In this document: positions 25,872-33,992 of the stretch, in pieces | Position numbering within the stretch: position 1 is the stretch's first letter | Layout of the letters: each line of letters starts with the position of its first letter | From: JBGSMF01 sp041740315 | Lineage (GTDB): Bacteria; Chloroflexota; Anaerolineae; Fen-1058 | Length of the DNA stretch: 64,000 bases | NCBI GenBank assembly: GCA_041740315.1 | Contig: JBGSMF010000094.1 | Span: forward strand, 14,782-78,781 | Direction of reading: 5' to 3' | The notes under the pieces: model-generated | The model's input: only the letters and a program-made list of their open reading frames with translations | Databases searched by the model: none | Told to the model about the DNA's origin: nothing | Made by a program: the position numbers and the translations under genes

Positions 25872-26963
25872 TTAATCCAAGTTCCTGACCCGCGTTCGCA
25901 CATACTCGGCAAAAGCGTGCCCGACTTGCGTCAACTGTCCGGTGGCGGGGTCAATCAAATCGCTCGTGGGATACTGCCAGAAACTAGAACTAAACCACGC
26001 CCATCGCTGCACCAGCCGATTGCCATCTGAAGGCAAACCCACTTGAGGATCGGTGGCCGTCTGGAAATAGTCAAAGGTTGCCCACATAAAGCGACTCACC
26101 CGCTCGGCGTCAAAACCATAATCGGGCGGCATCAGAATGCCGTATTCCGTCACTGCCAGTTCGCAGTCACGATAGCCGCGAGCGGCCATCCACTGCCTGA
26201 AACGCAAAATGCGCTGCTTGAACAGCTCTATATCGTCGTGCTGGTCAATTTCAACCAGCTCGCCGGCAGCCTCTGCAAAGCCAGCCGGGATACCCGACCC
26301 CCAAGAATCACGTTGTTCATTCAACACATAGGCATGCAGCGTCCACACGTCTATCGGCATCGGGTCGCCGGTGAACTCACGGTAGCTATCAAGCACCTGG
26401 TCGAGGTAGCGCAAGCGCAGTTCCGTGGACTGGGCCACGCCTGCAATAGCAACGCGGGCAGTGGGGTCGGCGCCTTTGATGGCCGAATAAACGCTATGAT
26501 AGGCCATGGCATATTGCCGCGGGGGCATATCGTCTTGCAAGCACTCTACATCCGGCTCGTTGCCCACAATCCAGGTAGCACCGGGATGCTCGGCAGCCAG
26601 TTGGGCAATCTCGCCTAGAGACGGCCAGATATCAAGCTGCGACACGCGCACCATAGGCCAAAAATCTACGCCGGGCGGAGCATTCCAAGAAAAAGGCGCC
26701 CACGTGAGGTACCAACTGACTCCCAACAAGCCGGCTACCTCTGGTGATAGTTCATCCGCCGGCACTCCAACGCCAAAACCTGGCTGCGGTGGAATCTGTG
26801 CCGGCACCGGCAGCCAATTCCCTTCCAGCTTGGTCGGGGCCGGCGGCGCTGGATCAATGGGAATAATGATCCCACGCTCTTGCCCGCACGGGGTGATCGG
26901 CACGCAAGCCGTAAGAGCCAACATAACGCACACAAAAAATACTAGCCATCTAGCTGGATGCAA
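25872..26963 (-). CDS. Lipoprotein with glycoside-hydrolase (clan A-like) TIM barrel
   Basis: TTG 26963 is proposed: GGGAGG lies a few nt upstream and the signal then reads ARWLVFFVCVMLALTAC with a lipobox Cys. The mature part fits a (beta/alpha)8 clan-A hydrolase: WIVGNEPDVEC has the Asn-Glu acid/base pair and LAVTEYGILMP has the probable nucleophile Glu. PIDVWTLHAYV fits an inner strand. The target is probably a polysaccharide, identity unknown. The start region is made of a dispersed repeat shared with the end of the upstream hydrolase gene (14-nt overlap). Confidence 0.7.
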   Translation of the reverse strand: MHPARWLVFFVCVMLALTACVPITPCGQERGIIIPIDPAPPAPTKLEGNWLPVPAQIPPQPGFGVGVPADELSPEVAGLLGVSWYLTWAPFSWNAPPGVDFWPMVRVSQLDIWPSLGEIAQLAAEHPGATWIVGNEPDVECLQDDMPPRQYAMAYHSVYSAIKGADPTARVAIAGVAQSTELRLRYLDQVLDSYREFTGDPMPIDVWTLHAYVLNEQRDSWGSGIPAGFAEAAGELVEIDQHDDIELFKQRILRFRQWMAARGYRDCELAVTEYGILMPPDYGFDAERVSRFMWATFDYFQTATDPQVGLPSDGNRLVQRWAWFSSSFWQYPTSDLIDPATGQLTQVGHAFAEYVRTRVRNLD

Positions 26964-27765
26964 CCTGACCTCCCAGCAACCTACCCTCCCGCAGGTTACA
27001 ATTTGGCTGCCTTGAAATGAATTGGCGCACCTCCCGTGTGCAATCCTCGCAAGCCAGGCGGGCATCGTGAACGCCGTGGCCTGCTTGGGGATAAACCGAA
27101 AGGTGTGCATGGGGGATTTGGCGCGTCAGTTCTTCCATCTCGCTAACGGAAGTGTGTTCATCCTGTCCGCCTAGAATCACCAGGGTGGGGCAAGCAATCT
27201 CGCTCAAGCGCCCGCTGTACAGGTCACCTTGGCGCTCGGCCAATTTCAGCCACGCGCCGGCCCAGTTGCGAATGACCTCTTGCCAGCCATCGTGGCCGTG
27301 ATAGGCTGCCATCTTGCGCTGGGCAGGTTCGGGCAATAAAACGGGATCATGATACAACCCCTCAAAGGCAGCCTGTGAGTTGGCTTTGCGATTATGCAAG
27401 TGCCCTCCCTCAAAGACCAGGCCCCGCACACGGACAGGCTGAGTAATAGCCATCAACGCGCCAATCACCGCGCCATCGCTGTGCCCCCAGACAAAAGTGG
27501 AATCCATCTTCAGTGCATCGAGCAAAGCGACCATATCTCGCGCAGCCTGCCAGTGAAAATCTGGCTCTAGCTGCCGCACTCGCGTCGAGCGGCCATAGCC
27601 GCGCCGGTCTGGCACAATCATGCAGAATTCGTCGGCCAACACTTGCTCTTGATAGGTAAAGCCGTTGATGGCCAGTCCCCAACCCGCGTGCAGCAGCAAC
27701 AGTGGCTGGCCCTGGCCCACCATCCGATAATGCAGCTCAATGTCATTCACTTGCGCAAAAGGCAT
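26950..27765 (-). CDS. Alpha/beta hydrolase
   Basis: A 271-residue alpha/beta fold enzyme: oxyanion region LLLLHAGWG, nucleophile Ser in WGHSDGAVIG, acid Asp in LGGQDEHTSV and His in QAGHGVHDAR. PDRRGYGRS is the usual loop before the nucleophile. The substrate is not predictable (ester, epoxide or haloalkane families share this pattern). The last 18 or so residues (CNLREGRLLGGQ) are encoded by the ACCCTCCCGCAGGTT repeat, so the original stop was probably lost and replaced by repeat sequence. Confidence 0.85.
   Translation of the reverse strand: MPFAQVNDIELHYRMVGQGQPLLLLHAGWGLAINGFTYQEQVLADEFCMIVPDRRGYGRSTRVRQLEPDFHWQAARDMVALLDALKMDSTFVWGHSDGAVIGALMAITQPVRVRGLVFEGGHLHNRKANSQAAFEGLYHDPVLLPEPAQRKMAAYHGHDGWQEVIRNWAGAWLKLAERQGDLYSGRLSEIACPTLVILGGQDEHTSVSEMEELTRQIPHAHLSVYPQAGHGVHDARLACEDCTREVRQFISRQPNCNLREGRLLGGQVASS
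26981..27012. repeat. ACCCTCCCGCAGGTT element, half copy B
   Basis: ACCCTCCCGCAGGTT (26983-26997) followed by ACAATTTGGCTGCCT matches the left end of copy A at 18951-18982. The inverted partner is missing. It contributes the C-terminus of the alpha/beta hydrolase, and the next gene's ribosome-binding site lies just beside it. Confidence 0.7.
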
Positions 27766-27816
27766 TACAACTACTTTCTAGCTTTACTTTTGACAAAGCC
27801 TATTTTTCGCGCCCGT

Positions 27817-27876
27817 AGGCTTGCATCCCCATGCAAGCCGATTGTCGAGAATGTTCGCGCATGGGGATGCGCGAAC
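27817..27876. repeat. Two 24-nt GCAT-core hairpins
   Basis: 27817-27840: GGCTTGCAT-CCCC-ATGCAAGCC with one mismatched outer pair. 27853-27876: GTTCGCGCAT-GGGG-ATGCGCGAAC, perfect 10-bp stem. The flanks AGCCTATTTTT and AACTGCGGAATC recur around 51209-51258. They sit between divergent genes, upstream of both. Confidence 0.75.
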
Positions 27877-27945
27877 TGCGGAATCCAGGCAAAGAGTGCA
27901 CATAGAGTGTAACATGATCCATGTCGAAACGCAAAAGCACGTCAT

Positions 27946-27974
27946 TTGCCAGAATCTAGCAGTTGCGGTACAGT
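27946..27974 (+). promoter_or_regulatory. Sigma70-type promoter of the LysM-peptidase gene
   Basis: TTGCCA (27946-27951) and TACAGT (27969-27974) are spaced by 17 nt. A transcript starting near 27981 leaves AAGGAG and the TTG start at 28008 in a 27-nt leader, and excludes an upstream TTG at 27963. Confidence 0.6.
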
Positions 27975-28007
27975 AAGCACCAATCTGGCACAAGCAAGGA
28001 GCACTTT

Positions 28008-29513
28008 TTGAATAGACGACATTGGAGACGGCATGGGTTATTAATAGTACTGCTGGTCGCGCTGGCGGCCTGCGCGCGCCCCAAGCCCATGACGTCGCAG
28101 ATAGCGACACCTATGCCGCATGCGGTTATGCCGCAGCCTGACCAGCCCACGCCCAGCCGCCCAGCCACCCATACGACCCTGATCGCCCCCACGCCCGATC
28201 CCACCCGCACACCGCCACCCGAAACCACCGAGCTTTACCTGGTCCAAACTGGCGACACCTTGGGCAAGATTGCGGTGGAATATGGAGTCACCATAGAGCA
28301 GTTAACTGCGCGCAATTCGCTGATTGATGTGGACAATCTGCGAGTGGGGCAGCCCATTGTCGTCCCGATTCAGGTCAATCGCGTCAGCCCGAGCTTTAAA
28401 ATCATCCCTGATAGCGAGCTAGTCTATGGCCCAGCCTATACGCAATTTGACATTGTGGCCTTTATAGATACGCATGGCGGATATCTCAAGAGCTATGTTG
28501 AAAATCTGGATGACCAAAATCTTTCGGGAGCGCAAATTGTGCAACTGGTGGCGCAGCGCTACAGCGTCGGTCCGCGGGTGCTGTTGGCATTGATTGAATA
28601 CCAGGCAGGCTGGATGACGCGCGCCACATTAGATGCGCCAAGCATCGCCTATCCCGCCGGCTATATGGATGCGGGCCGGCAAGGGTTGTACAAGCAACTG
28701 GCATGGGCCGCCGACCACCTGAACGACGGTTATTATGGGTGGAACGAGCGCGGCTACTCTACCGTGCGCTTTGGCGATGGCACACGAGCGCGCATTGCGC
28801 CCGGCCTCAATGCCGGCACGGTAGGCATACAAACCGCCCTGGCCCTGACCTCCAGTTATGACGCCTGGCAGGTTGCTGCGGGACCGCAGGGATTTTATGC
28901 CACCTATGTGTCGCTCTTTGGCGACCCGTTCGCCTACACAGTCGAGCCGCTGCTGCCGGCAGGCCTGACCCAGCCGCCTCTGCGCCTGCCGTGGAGCGAC
29001 GGAGACACCTGGTATTATACCGGCGGACCGCACGGCGCGTGGGGATCTGGCAGCGCATGGGCAGCCATAGATTTTACCCCGCCCGGCCAAGAGTTGGGGT
29101 GTTATGACAGCGATGCCTGGGTCACTAGTTCATCAGACGGGCTGGTGGTGCGCAGCAGCAATGGCGCTGTAATAGTTGACCTGGATGGCGATGGATTTGA
29201 ACAAACCGGCTGGACCATCTTTTATCTGCACATTAGCGCCCAAGATCGTGTGGCGGCGGGGGCGCGCCTGCAACCCGACGACCGCATTGGACATCCATCC
29301 TGCGAGGGCGGGGTCAGCAACGGCACCCACGTTCACATTGCCAGGCGTTATAACGGCCAATGGATTGCAGCCGATGGGCCTATACCGTTGGTGCTTTCAG
29401 GCTGGCGCGCGGTAGGAACGCTATCAGAATATGACGGCAATCTGGTCAAGGACAACGTGGCGGTAGAAGCCTGCGAATGTCGCGAAGCCAAAAACGGGGT
29501 GATGGCCAACTAG
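28008..29513 (+). CDS. LysM lipoprotein with M23 (LytM)-type peptidase domain
   Basis: TTG 28008 lies 6 nt after AAGGAG. The lipoprotein signal is HGLLIVLLVALAAC. After a Pro/Thr-rich linker, a LysM domain (YLVQTGDTLGKIAVEYGV) binds glycan. A middle domain of about 200 residues (VGPRVLLALIEYQAGW, then GTVGIQTALAL) resembles a lysozyme-like helix bundle. The C-terminal part has M23 features: GGPHGAWG, AAIDFTPPG with Asp, and HVHIARR (HxH). It probably cleaves or binds cell-wall peptides. Catalytic competence seems likely, as the H, D and HxH ligands are all present. Confidence 0.8.
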   Translation: MNRRHWRRHGLLIVLLVALAACARPKPMTSQIATPMPHAVMPQPDQPTPSRPATHTTLIAPTPDPTRTPPPETTELYLVQTGDTLGKIAVEYGVTIEQLTARNSLIDVDNLRVGQPIVVPIQVNRVSPSFKIIPDSELVYGPAYTQFDIVAFIDTHGGYLKSYVENLDDQNLSGAQIVQLVAQRYSVGPRVLLALIEYQAGWMTRATLDAPSIAYPAGYMDAGRQGLYKQLAWAADHLNDGYYGWNERGYSTVRFGDGTRARIAPGLNAGTVGIQTALALTSSYDAWQVAAGPQGFYATYVSLFGDPFAYTVEPLLPAGLTQPPLRLPWSDGDTWYYTGGPHGAWGSGSAWAAIDFTPPGQELGCYDSDAWVTSSSDGLVVRSSNGAVIVDLDGDGFEQTGWTIFYLHISAQDRVAAGARLQPDDRIGHPSCEGGVSNGTHVHIARRYNGQWIAADGPIPLVLSGWRAVGTLSEYDGNLVKDNVAVEACECREAKNGVMAN

Positions 29514-29570
29514 AATTGTATCTTGGTGTCTTCGTGGTAAAATCTCTTTAAACTACACGGGAGGTGACCT

Positions 29571-30545
29571 GTGGCAGAGCAACAACCTAAACGAGCGCTC
29601 GTCCTTTCGGGCGGCGGGGGACGAGGCGGCTTTGAACTGGGCGTGATGGATTATCTCATCAACCAGGCCAAATGGACCCCCGACATCCTGGTGGGCAACT
29701 CGATTGGATCGATGAACGCGGCGGTGTATGCGGTGGGCGGGCTGGGCCGGCTCATCAATATGTGGGACACGCTCAAAACCCGCGACATGCAGCGATTTTT
29801 TCGCTGGCTTCCCTGGCAGGGCCTGCTCGACCGCAAGCCGTGGCGGCAGACGCTGGAGCGATTTGCGCCGCTGGACAAGCTGGCCCAGGTGACCATGCCG
29901 CTCTACATCGCGGCCACCGATACCGTCACCGGCCATCCCATCATCTACACCAACGACCCCAACCCCAATACCGGCAAGCCGCCCTATAAAAAAGTTAAAA
30001 CCATCAACCACGAGCATCTGCTTGCCAGCTCTAGTATTCCGTTTGTATATCCGCGCACGCCGGTTGATGAGGCCGATTGCTGGGACGGGGCAGTACTGTA
30101 CAATTCGCCCCTGAACCCGGCCATTGACGCTGGAGCAACGCAGATCATCGCCGTTCTGCTTTCACCCTATCACAAGCTGGCCTCCGAAAGCGGCCTGACC
30201 AACGCCCGGCGCGGCGGCACGCTGCCCCCTCCGCCCCTCGGCATTGTTGGTCAAGTTGGCTATGTGCTGGACATGCTGCTCATCGGCACGTTTGAAAACG
30301 ACTTTGAGCAACTATGCCGCATCAACAAGCGAGTGAGATTGAGCCAGGACCCCAACCACAAAGAAATCGAATGTATCATCGTCGCCCCCAACGAGTGGAT
30401 TTCACCGCTTGCCATCGTCACCTACGACCCCGGCTTTAGCCGCAAGCTGCGCGATAAGGGCTACGAGGCAGCTAAACTGGCGTGGGAACGAATCCAGCAG
30501 CAGCACATGTGGGATTCTGTGAAAGATATTGACAACGCGCCGTAG
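29571..30545 (+). CDS. Patatin-like phospholipase
   Basis: GTG 29571 follows GGGAGGTGA. The patatin fold is marked by the oxyanion Gly-rich SGGGGRGGFELG, nucleophile Ser in GNSIGSMNAA (GxSxG) and the dyad Asp in CWDGAVLYNSPL, where DG is followed by A. The role is acyl-ester hydrolysis of membrane lipids. No secretion signal, so it probably acts at the inner membrane face. It is followed 11 nt later by gatB. Confidence 0.88.
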   Translation: MAEQQPKRALVLSGGGGRGGFELGVMDYLINQAKWTPDILVGNSIGSMNAAVYAVGGLGRLINMWDTLKTRDMQRFFRWLPWQGLLDRKPWRQTLERFAPLDKLAQVTMPLYIAATDTVTGHPIIYTNDPNPNTGKPPYKKVKTINHEHLLASSSIPFVYPRTPVDEADCWDGAVLYNSPLNPAIDAGATQIIAVLLSPYHKLASESGLTNARRGGTLPPPPLGIVGQVGYVLDMLLIGTFENDFEQLCRINKRVRLSQDPNHKEIECIIVAPNEWISPLAIVTYDPGFSRKLRDKGYEAAKLAWERIQQQHMWDSVKDIDNAP

Positions 30546-30556
30546 GGAAAAAAACT

Positions 30557-32047
30557 GTGCTATACGAACCCGTCATCGGATTGGAAGTTCACGCCGAGCT
30601 ATTGACCCGCTCCAAGATGTTTTGCTCGTGCGCCGTGATTGAGGGCGGCATGGGGGTGGAGCCAAACACCCATGTCTGCCCAGTGTGCCTGGCGCTGCCT
30701 GGCGCGCTGCCCGTCATCAACGAGCAAGCCATCGCTTACACCATCCTCACCGGCCTGGCGCTCAATTGCGAGATCGGTCCTTTTAACCTCTTTGCCCGCA
30801 AAAACTATTTTTACCCCGACCTGCCCAAGGGTTACCAGATCAGTCAATACGAGTACCCGCTGTGCCGAAACGGCTGGCTGGAAATCGAGACCGCCGCTGG
30901 CGCAAAGCGAATTGGCATCACGCGCGTTCACCAAGAAGAAGACACCGGCAAGCTCGCGCACGTGGGCGAGCTCAGCCTGATTGACTATAACCGCGCTGGC
31001 GTTCCGCTGATGGAGATTGTGTCCGAACCAGATATGCGCTCGGTTGACGAAGTAAGGGCATACGCCGAGAAACTGCGCCACATCTTGCGCTACCTGGGCG
31101 TCAACAGCGGTGATATGGAAAAGGGCGTTATTCGATTCGAGGCCAATGTCTCTATCCGCCCGGCGGGCGATGAAAAGCTCTACACCCGCACCGAAATCAA
31201 AAATCTGAACAGCTTTCGCGCCCTGACCCAGGCGGTAGACTATGAAATCGCCCGTCAAACCGCCGTGGTGCAAGCCGGCGGCGCGGTAGAGCAGGAAACG
31301 CTAGGGTGGGACGAGGCGCGCGCGCAGACCTATTTGCAGCGCAGCAAAGAATCGGCGCACGACTATCGCTACTTTCCAGAGCCAGACCTGCCGCCGCTGG
31401 AAATATCGCCCGAACAAGTGCGGGCAATCCGCGCCCAGTTGCCCGAACTGCCCGACGCCAAGCGTGACCGCTTTATGCGTGAATACGGCCTGAGCCACTA
31501 CCAGGCCATGCTGCTCACCGAAGAACGAGCAATAGCGGATTATTTTGAAGCGTGCGCTAGCAAGTGGAAAACATCCAGTGAAAAGTGCAAAGCCGTTGCC
31601 AACTGGATCACAGGCGAGTTATTCCGGCTGATGAAAGAAGAGGCTGAGGTTGAGGTTGAGGACAAGGTTAAGGTTGAGGTTAAGGTTGAGGACAAGATCA
31701 AGCCAGAGCATCTGGTGGAACTGGTCATCTTGGTTGAAACAGGTGTGATTAATCTCAACACCGCCAGGTTGGTGTTCGAGGCCATGTACGCCACAGGCCG
31801 CCCACCGCGCAGCATTGTAGAAGAAAAGGGGCTGGCGCAAATTAGCGATACCCAAGCCTTGCGCAGAATTGTCGAGCAGGTGCTGGCGGATAATCCCAAA
31901 GAAGCGGCAGATTACGCGGCAGGCAAAGAGGCCGTGCTGAAATGGCTGATGGGGCAAGTGATGAAGGCCACCCGCGGCAAGGCCAACCCGCAGATGGCGC
32001 AAGAGATATTGCTGGCAGCGTTACAAAAACGCGCGGGCCAAATATAA
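30557..32047 (+). CDS. gatB: Asp/Glu-tRNA(Asn/Gln) amidotransferase subunit B
   Basis: GTG 30557; the protein begins LYEPVIGLEVHAEL, the universal GatB start. It continues with CSCAVIE and HVCPVCLALPG (zinc Cys), KNYFYPDLPKGYQISQYE and GVPLMEIVSEPD. The tail and YqeY-like domains (LVELVILVETGVINLNTA, PPRSIVEEKGL) are present. With GatA and GatC it amidates misacylated Glu-tRNA(Gln) or Asp-tRNA(Asn). The linker before the tail carries an insertion of hexamer repeats (EVEVEDKVKVEVKVED), highly charged and probably an exposed loop. gatA and gatC are not adjacent. Confidence 0.95.
   Translation: MLYEPVIGLEVHAELLTRSKMFCSCAVIEGGMGVEPNTHVCPVCLALPGALPVINEQAIAYTILTGLALNCEIGPFNLFARKNYFYPDLPKGYQISQYEYPLCRNGWLEIETAAGAKRIGITRVHQEEDTGKLAHVGELSLIDYNRAGVPLMEIVSEPDMRSVDEVRAYAEKLRHILRYLGVNSGDMEKGVIRFEANVSIRPAGDEKLYTRTEIKNLNSFRALTQAVDYEIARQTAVVQAGGAVEQETLGWDEARAQTYLQRSKESAHDYRYFPEPDLPPLEISPEQVRAIRAQLPELPDAKRDRFMREYGLSHYQAMLLTEERAIADYFEACASKWKTSSEKCKAVANWITGELFRLMKEEAEVEVEDKVKVEVKVEDKIKPEHLVELVILVETGVINLNTARLVFEAMYATGRPPRSIVEEKGLAQISDTQALRRIVEQVLADNPKEAADYAAGKEAVLKWLMGQVMKATRGKANPQMAQEILLAALQKRAGQI
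31640..31693 (+). repeat. Nine hexamer repeats inside gatB
   Basis: GAGGCT, GAGGTT, GAGGTT, GAGGAC, AAGGTT, AAGGTT, GAGGTT, AAGGTT, GAGGAC. This in-frame repeat gives alternating acidic or basic residues and Val in a linker of an essential enzyme. Confidence 0.8.
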
Positions 32048-32066
32048 AAGCGTAAACCAGCGCATT

Positions 32067-33992
32067 ATGAACCGGCTAACAACCCGTGCCAGCACATTGC
32101 TAACTCTGGTGGTCATCTTGGCCGTGGCCGCCATCTTGCGTTTCTGGGCGTTGGGCAGCCTACCCTTTGGCCTGTACCGCGACGAAGCCTTTAACGGGCT
32201 GGATGCCCTGAATGTTTTGCGCGGCGATTTTGCGCTCTACTTTGCCGCCAACAATGGCCGCGAGCCTATCTTTATCTATCTGATTGCTGCCTCTGTTGGC
32301 GTGCTGGGGCGCACCCCGCTGGCAGCGCGCCTGCCAGCAGCTTTTGCCAGCCTGCTCACTGTGCCCGCGCTCTACCTGATGGCGCGTGAGCTGTGGGGGC
32401 GGCGCGTGGGGCTGATCAGCGCGGCGGTGCTGGCTGTGACGCTGTGGCCGGTGCATCTGGCGCACGTCAGTTTTCGCGCTGTGCTGTTGCCGCTATTTTT
32501 GGCATTGACCGTCTGGCAAGCTGCCCGCGGCTGGCAAAGCGGCCACAAGAAAAACTGGCTGGCCGCCGGCGCGCTATATGGGCTAAGCTTTTACACCTAC
32601 CTGGCGGTGCGATTCACGCCGCTAGTGGTAGGGCTTGTTGCCGGATACGTCTGGCTCACCTTTTTGCGCCCCAACCCGCAGGCTCGCCGCCGGGCGCTTT
32701 TAGGAGCAAGCTGGTTCATCATCGCTGCAGTGCTCATTATTTTGCCACTTTTACTTTACACCTGCTTTCACTGGGATATCGTCATGGGACGGGTGGGGCA
32801 GGCCAGCGTGCTGAACCCGGCCATCAGCGGTGGGAATCTGCCCGGAACGCTCCTTACCAATACACTCAAAGCATTGGGGATGTTTTTTGTGCAGGGTGAC
32901 CGCATCTATCGCCACAATGTGCCGTGGCGGCCCGTGTTCGACCCGGCGATTGGACTATGCTTTGCCGTTGGAATCATCCTGGCCCTGCGACAGGCGCGGG
33001 CTAATGCCGGGGCTGGCCTGGCGCTCTTGTGGACGGCCGTCATGCTCCTGCCCACTATTCTGGCCGAAGACAGCCCGCACTTTTTGCGCGCCGCTGGTGT
33101 GTTGCCGGTCATCGCGGTTTTCCCGGCCCTGGCGCTAGAGGCATTGATACAGAAACCAGGTTTCTTAAAGAAACCAGGTTTCTTACTCGGCGTGCTGCTC
33201 ATCAGTCTTTCAAGCACAGTTTACGATTATTTTATCCGCTATCCCCTGGACCCCAAAACCGCCTATTGGTTCGATTCGGCCGGGGTCAGCCTGGCCCGTG
33301 AAGCGCAGGACGCGCTGAACAACAGCACCCAAGTGATGATAGATCACCGTTTGTGGAACGATTGGGCCAACCTGCGCTTCATGTTGGCAAAAGACCAGGT
33401 GAACGTATTCGACCCAAGCCGGCCCACCACGCCAGAATCTGGCGCTGCGCTGTGGCTGGTGTGGCCTTTTGACGATTGGCCCCGCATGTGGCCGGCCTTG
33501 TTGCCGCAAGCACAGATCGAAATTCGGCAGGGGGCGCTATACCAGGGCGATAAAGACCAACAAGCTCACCCCGCTTATCTGAGCTTGCGCGCCTCGCCCT
33601 ATAGCAGCCTGCCCCAGCCGGTGGCGCAATTTGAACAAGGCATACAATTGTTAGAGGCAAAAGCCGTGCAAGGCGATGGCGGGGTAAACGTGCGGTTGGT
33701 ATGGCGCACCGAATCTACACCGGCGCAGCCGTTCATCGTGTTTGTCCACTTGCTGCAAGACGGCCAACGCGTTGCCCAGGGCGATAGCGCCCCTGCCGGC
33801 GGCTATTACCCGGCCCAGGTCTGGCGCCCAGGCGATGTAATAGTGGACGAGCATCAGATTGATTGGACAGATTTCAAAGGCAACGAGCAAGTGTTGCTTG
33901 GTTTATACATCCCAGAAGCAGACCAGCGGCTAAACGTGTTGGATGCCGCCGGCCAGCCCGCCGCCGATTCGATCACGCTGAACATCAAGTGA
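32067..33992 (+). CDS. GT39-like membrane glycosyltransferase with C-terminal beta domain
   Basis: A 641-residue protein. After the first helix the acidic motif is FGLYRDEAFNGLDAL, and GREPIFIYLIA begins the next helix, as in the ArnT/PMT superfamily. About eleven helices are followed by a soluble part ending in a beta domain (FIVFVHLLQDGQRVAQGD, QVWRPGDVIVDEHQ) that also occurs in the next gene. One cytoplasmic-side loop (QKPGFLKKPGFL) is encoded by two copies of the AGAAACC palindrome. Its TGA stop overlaps the GTG start of the next gene, so both probably act in one surface-glycan pathway. Confidence 0.75.
   Translation: MNRLTTRASTLLTLVVILAVAAILRFWALGSLPFGLYRDEAFNGLDALNVLRGDFALYFAANNGREPIFIYLIAASVGVLGRTPLAARLPAAFASLLTVPALYLMARELWGRRVGLISAAVLAVTLWPVHLAHVSFRAVLLPLFLALTVWQAARGWQSGHKKNWLAAGALYGLSFYTYLAVRFTPLVVGLVAGYVWLTFLRPNPQARRRALLGASWFIIAAVLIILPLLLYTCFHWDIVMGRVGQASVLNPAISGGNLPGTLLTNTLKALGMFFVQGDRIYRHNVPWRPVFDPAIGLCFAVGIILALRQARANAGAGLALLWTAVMLLPTILAEDSPHFLRAAGVLPVIAVFPALALEALIQKPGFLKKPGFLLGVLLISLSSTVYDYFIRYPLDPKTAYWFDSAGVSLAREAQDALNNSTQVMIDHRLWNDWANLRFMLAKDQVNVFDPSRPTTPESGAALWLVWPFDDWPRMWPALLPQAQIEIRQGALYQGDKDQQAHPAYLSLRASPYSSLPQPVAQFEQGIQLLEAKAVQGDGGVNVRLVWRTESTPAQPFIVFVHLLQDGQRVAQGDSAPAGGYYPAQVWRPGDVIVDEHQIDWTDFKGNEQVLLGLYIPEADQRLNVLDAAGQPAADSITLNIK
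33151..33185 (+). repeat. Two tandem AGAAACCAGGTTTCTT units in a glycosyltransferase gene
   Basis: The 18-nt unit AGAAACCAGGTTTCTTAA is followed by a second copy. Each is a near-palindrome. It encodes KPGFLK-KPGFLL at the edge of a membrane helix. Relatives lie at 13717-13735 and 60189-60222. Confidence 0.75.

Noticed and set aside
27853..27876. Hairpin as a Rho-independent terminator
   Set aside because: No T tract on either side, and it lies upstream of divergent genes. It fits the 24-nt hairpin family better.
27963..28007. An earlier TTG start for the LysM-peptidase gene
   Set aside because: It falls inside the promoter, and the TTG at 28008 has a well-spaced AAGGAG.
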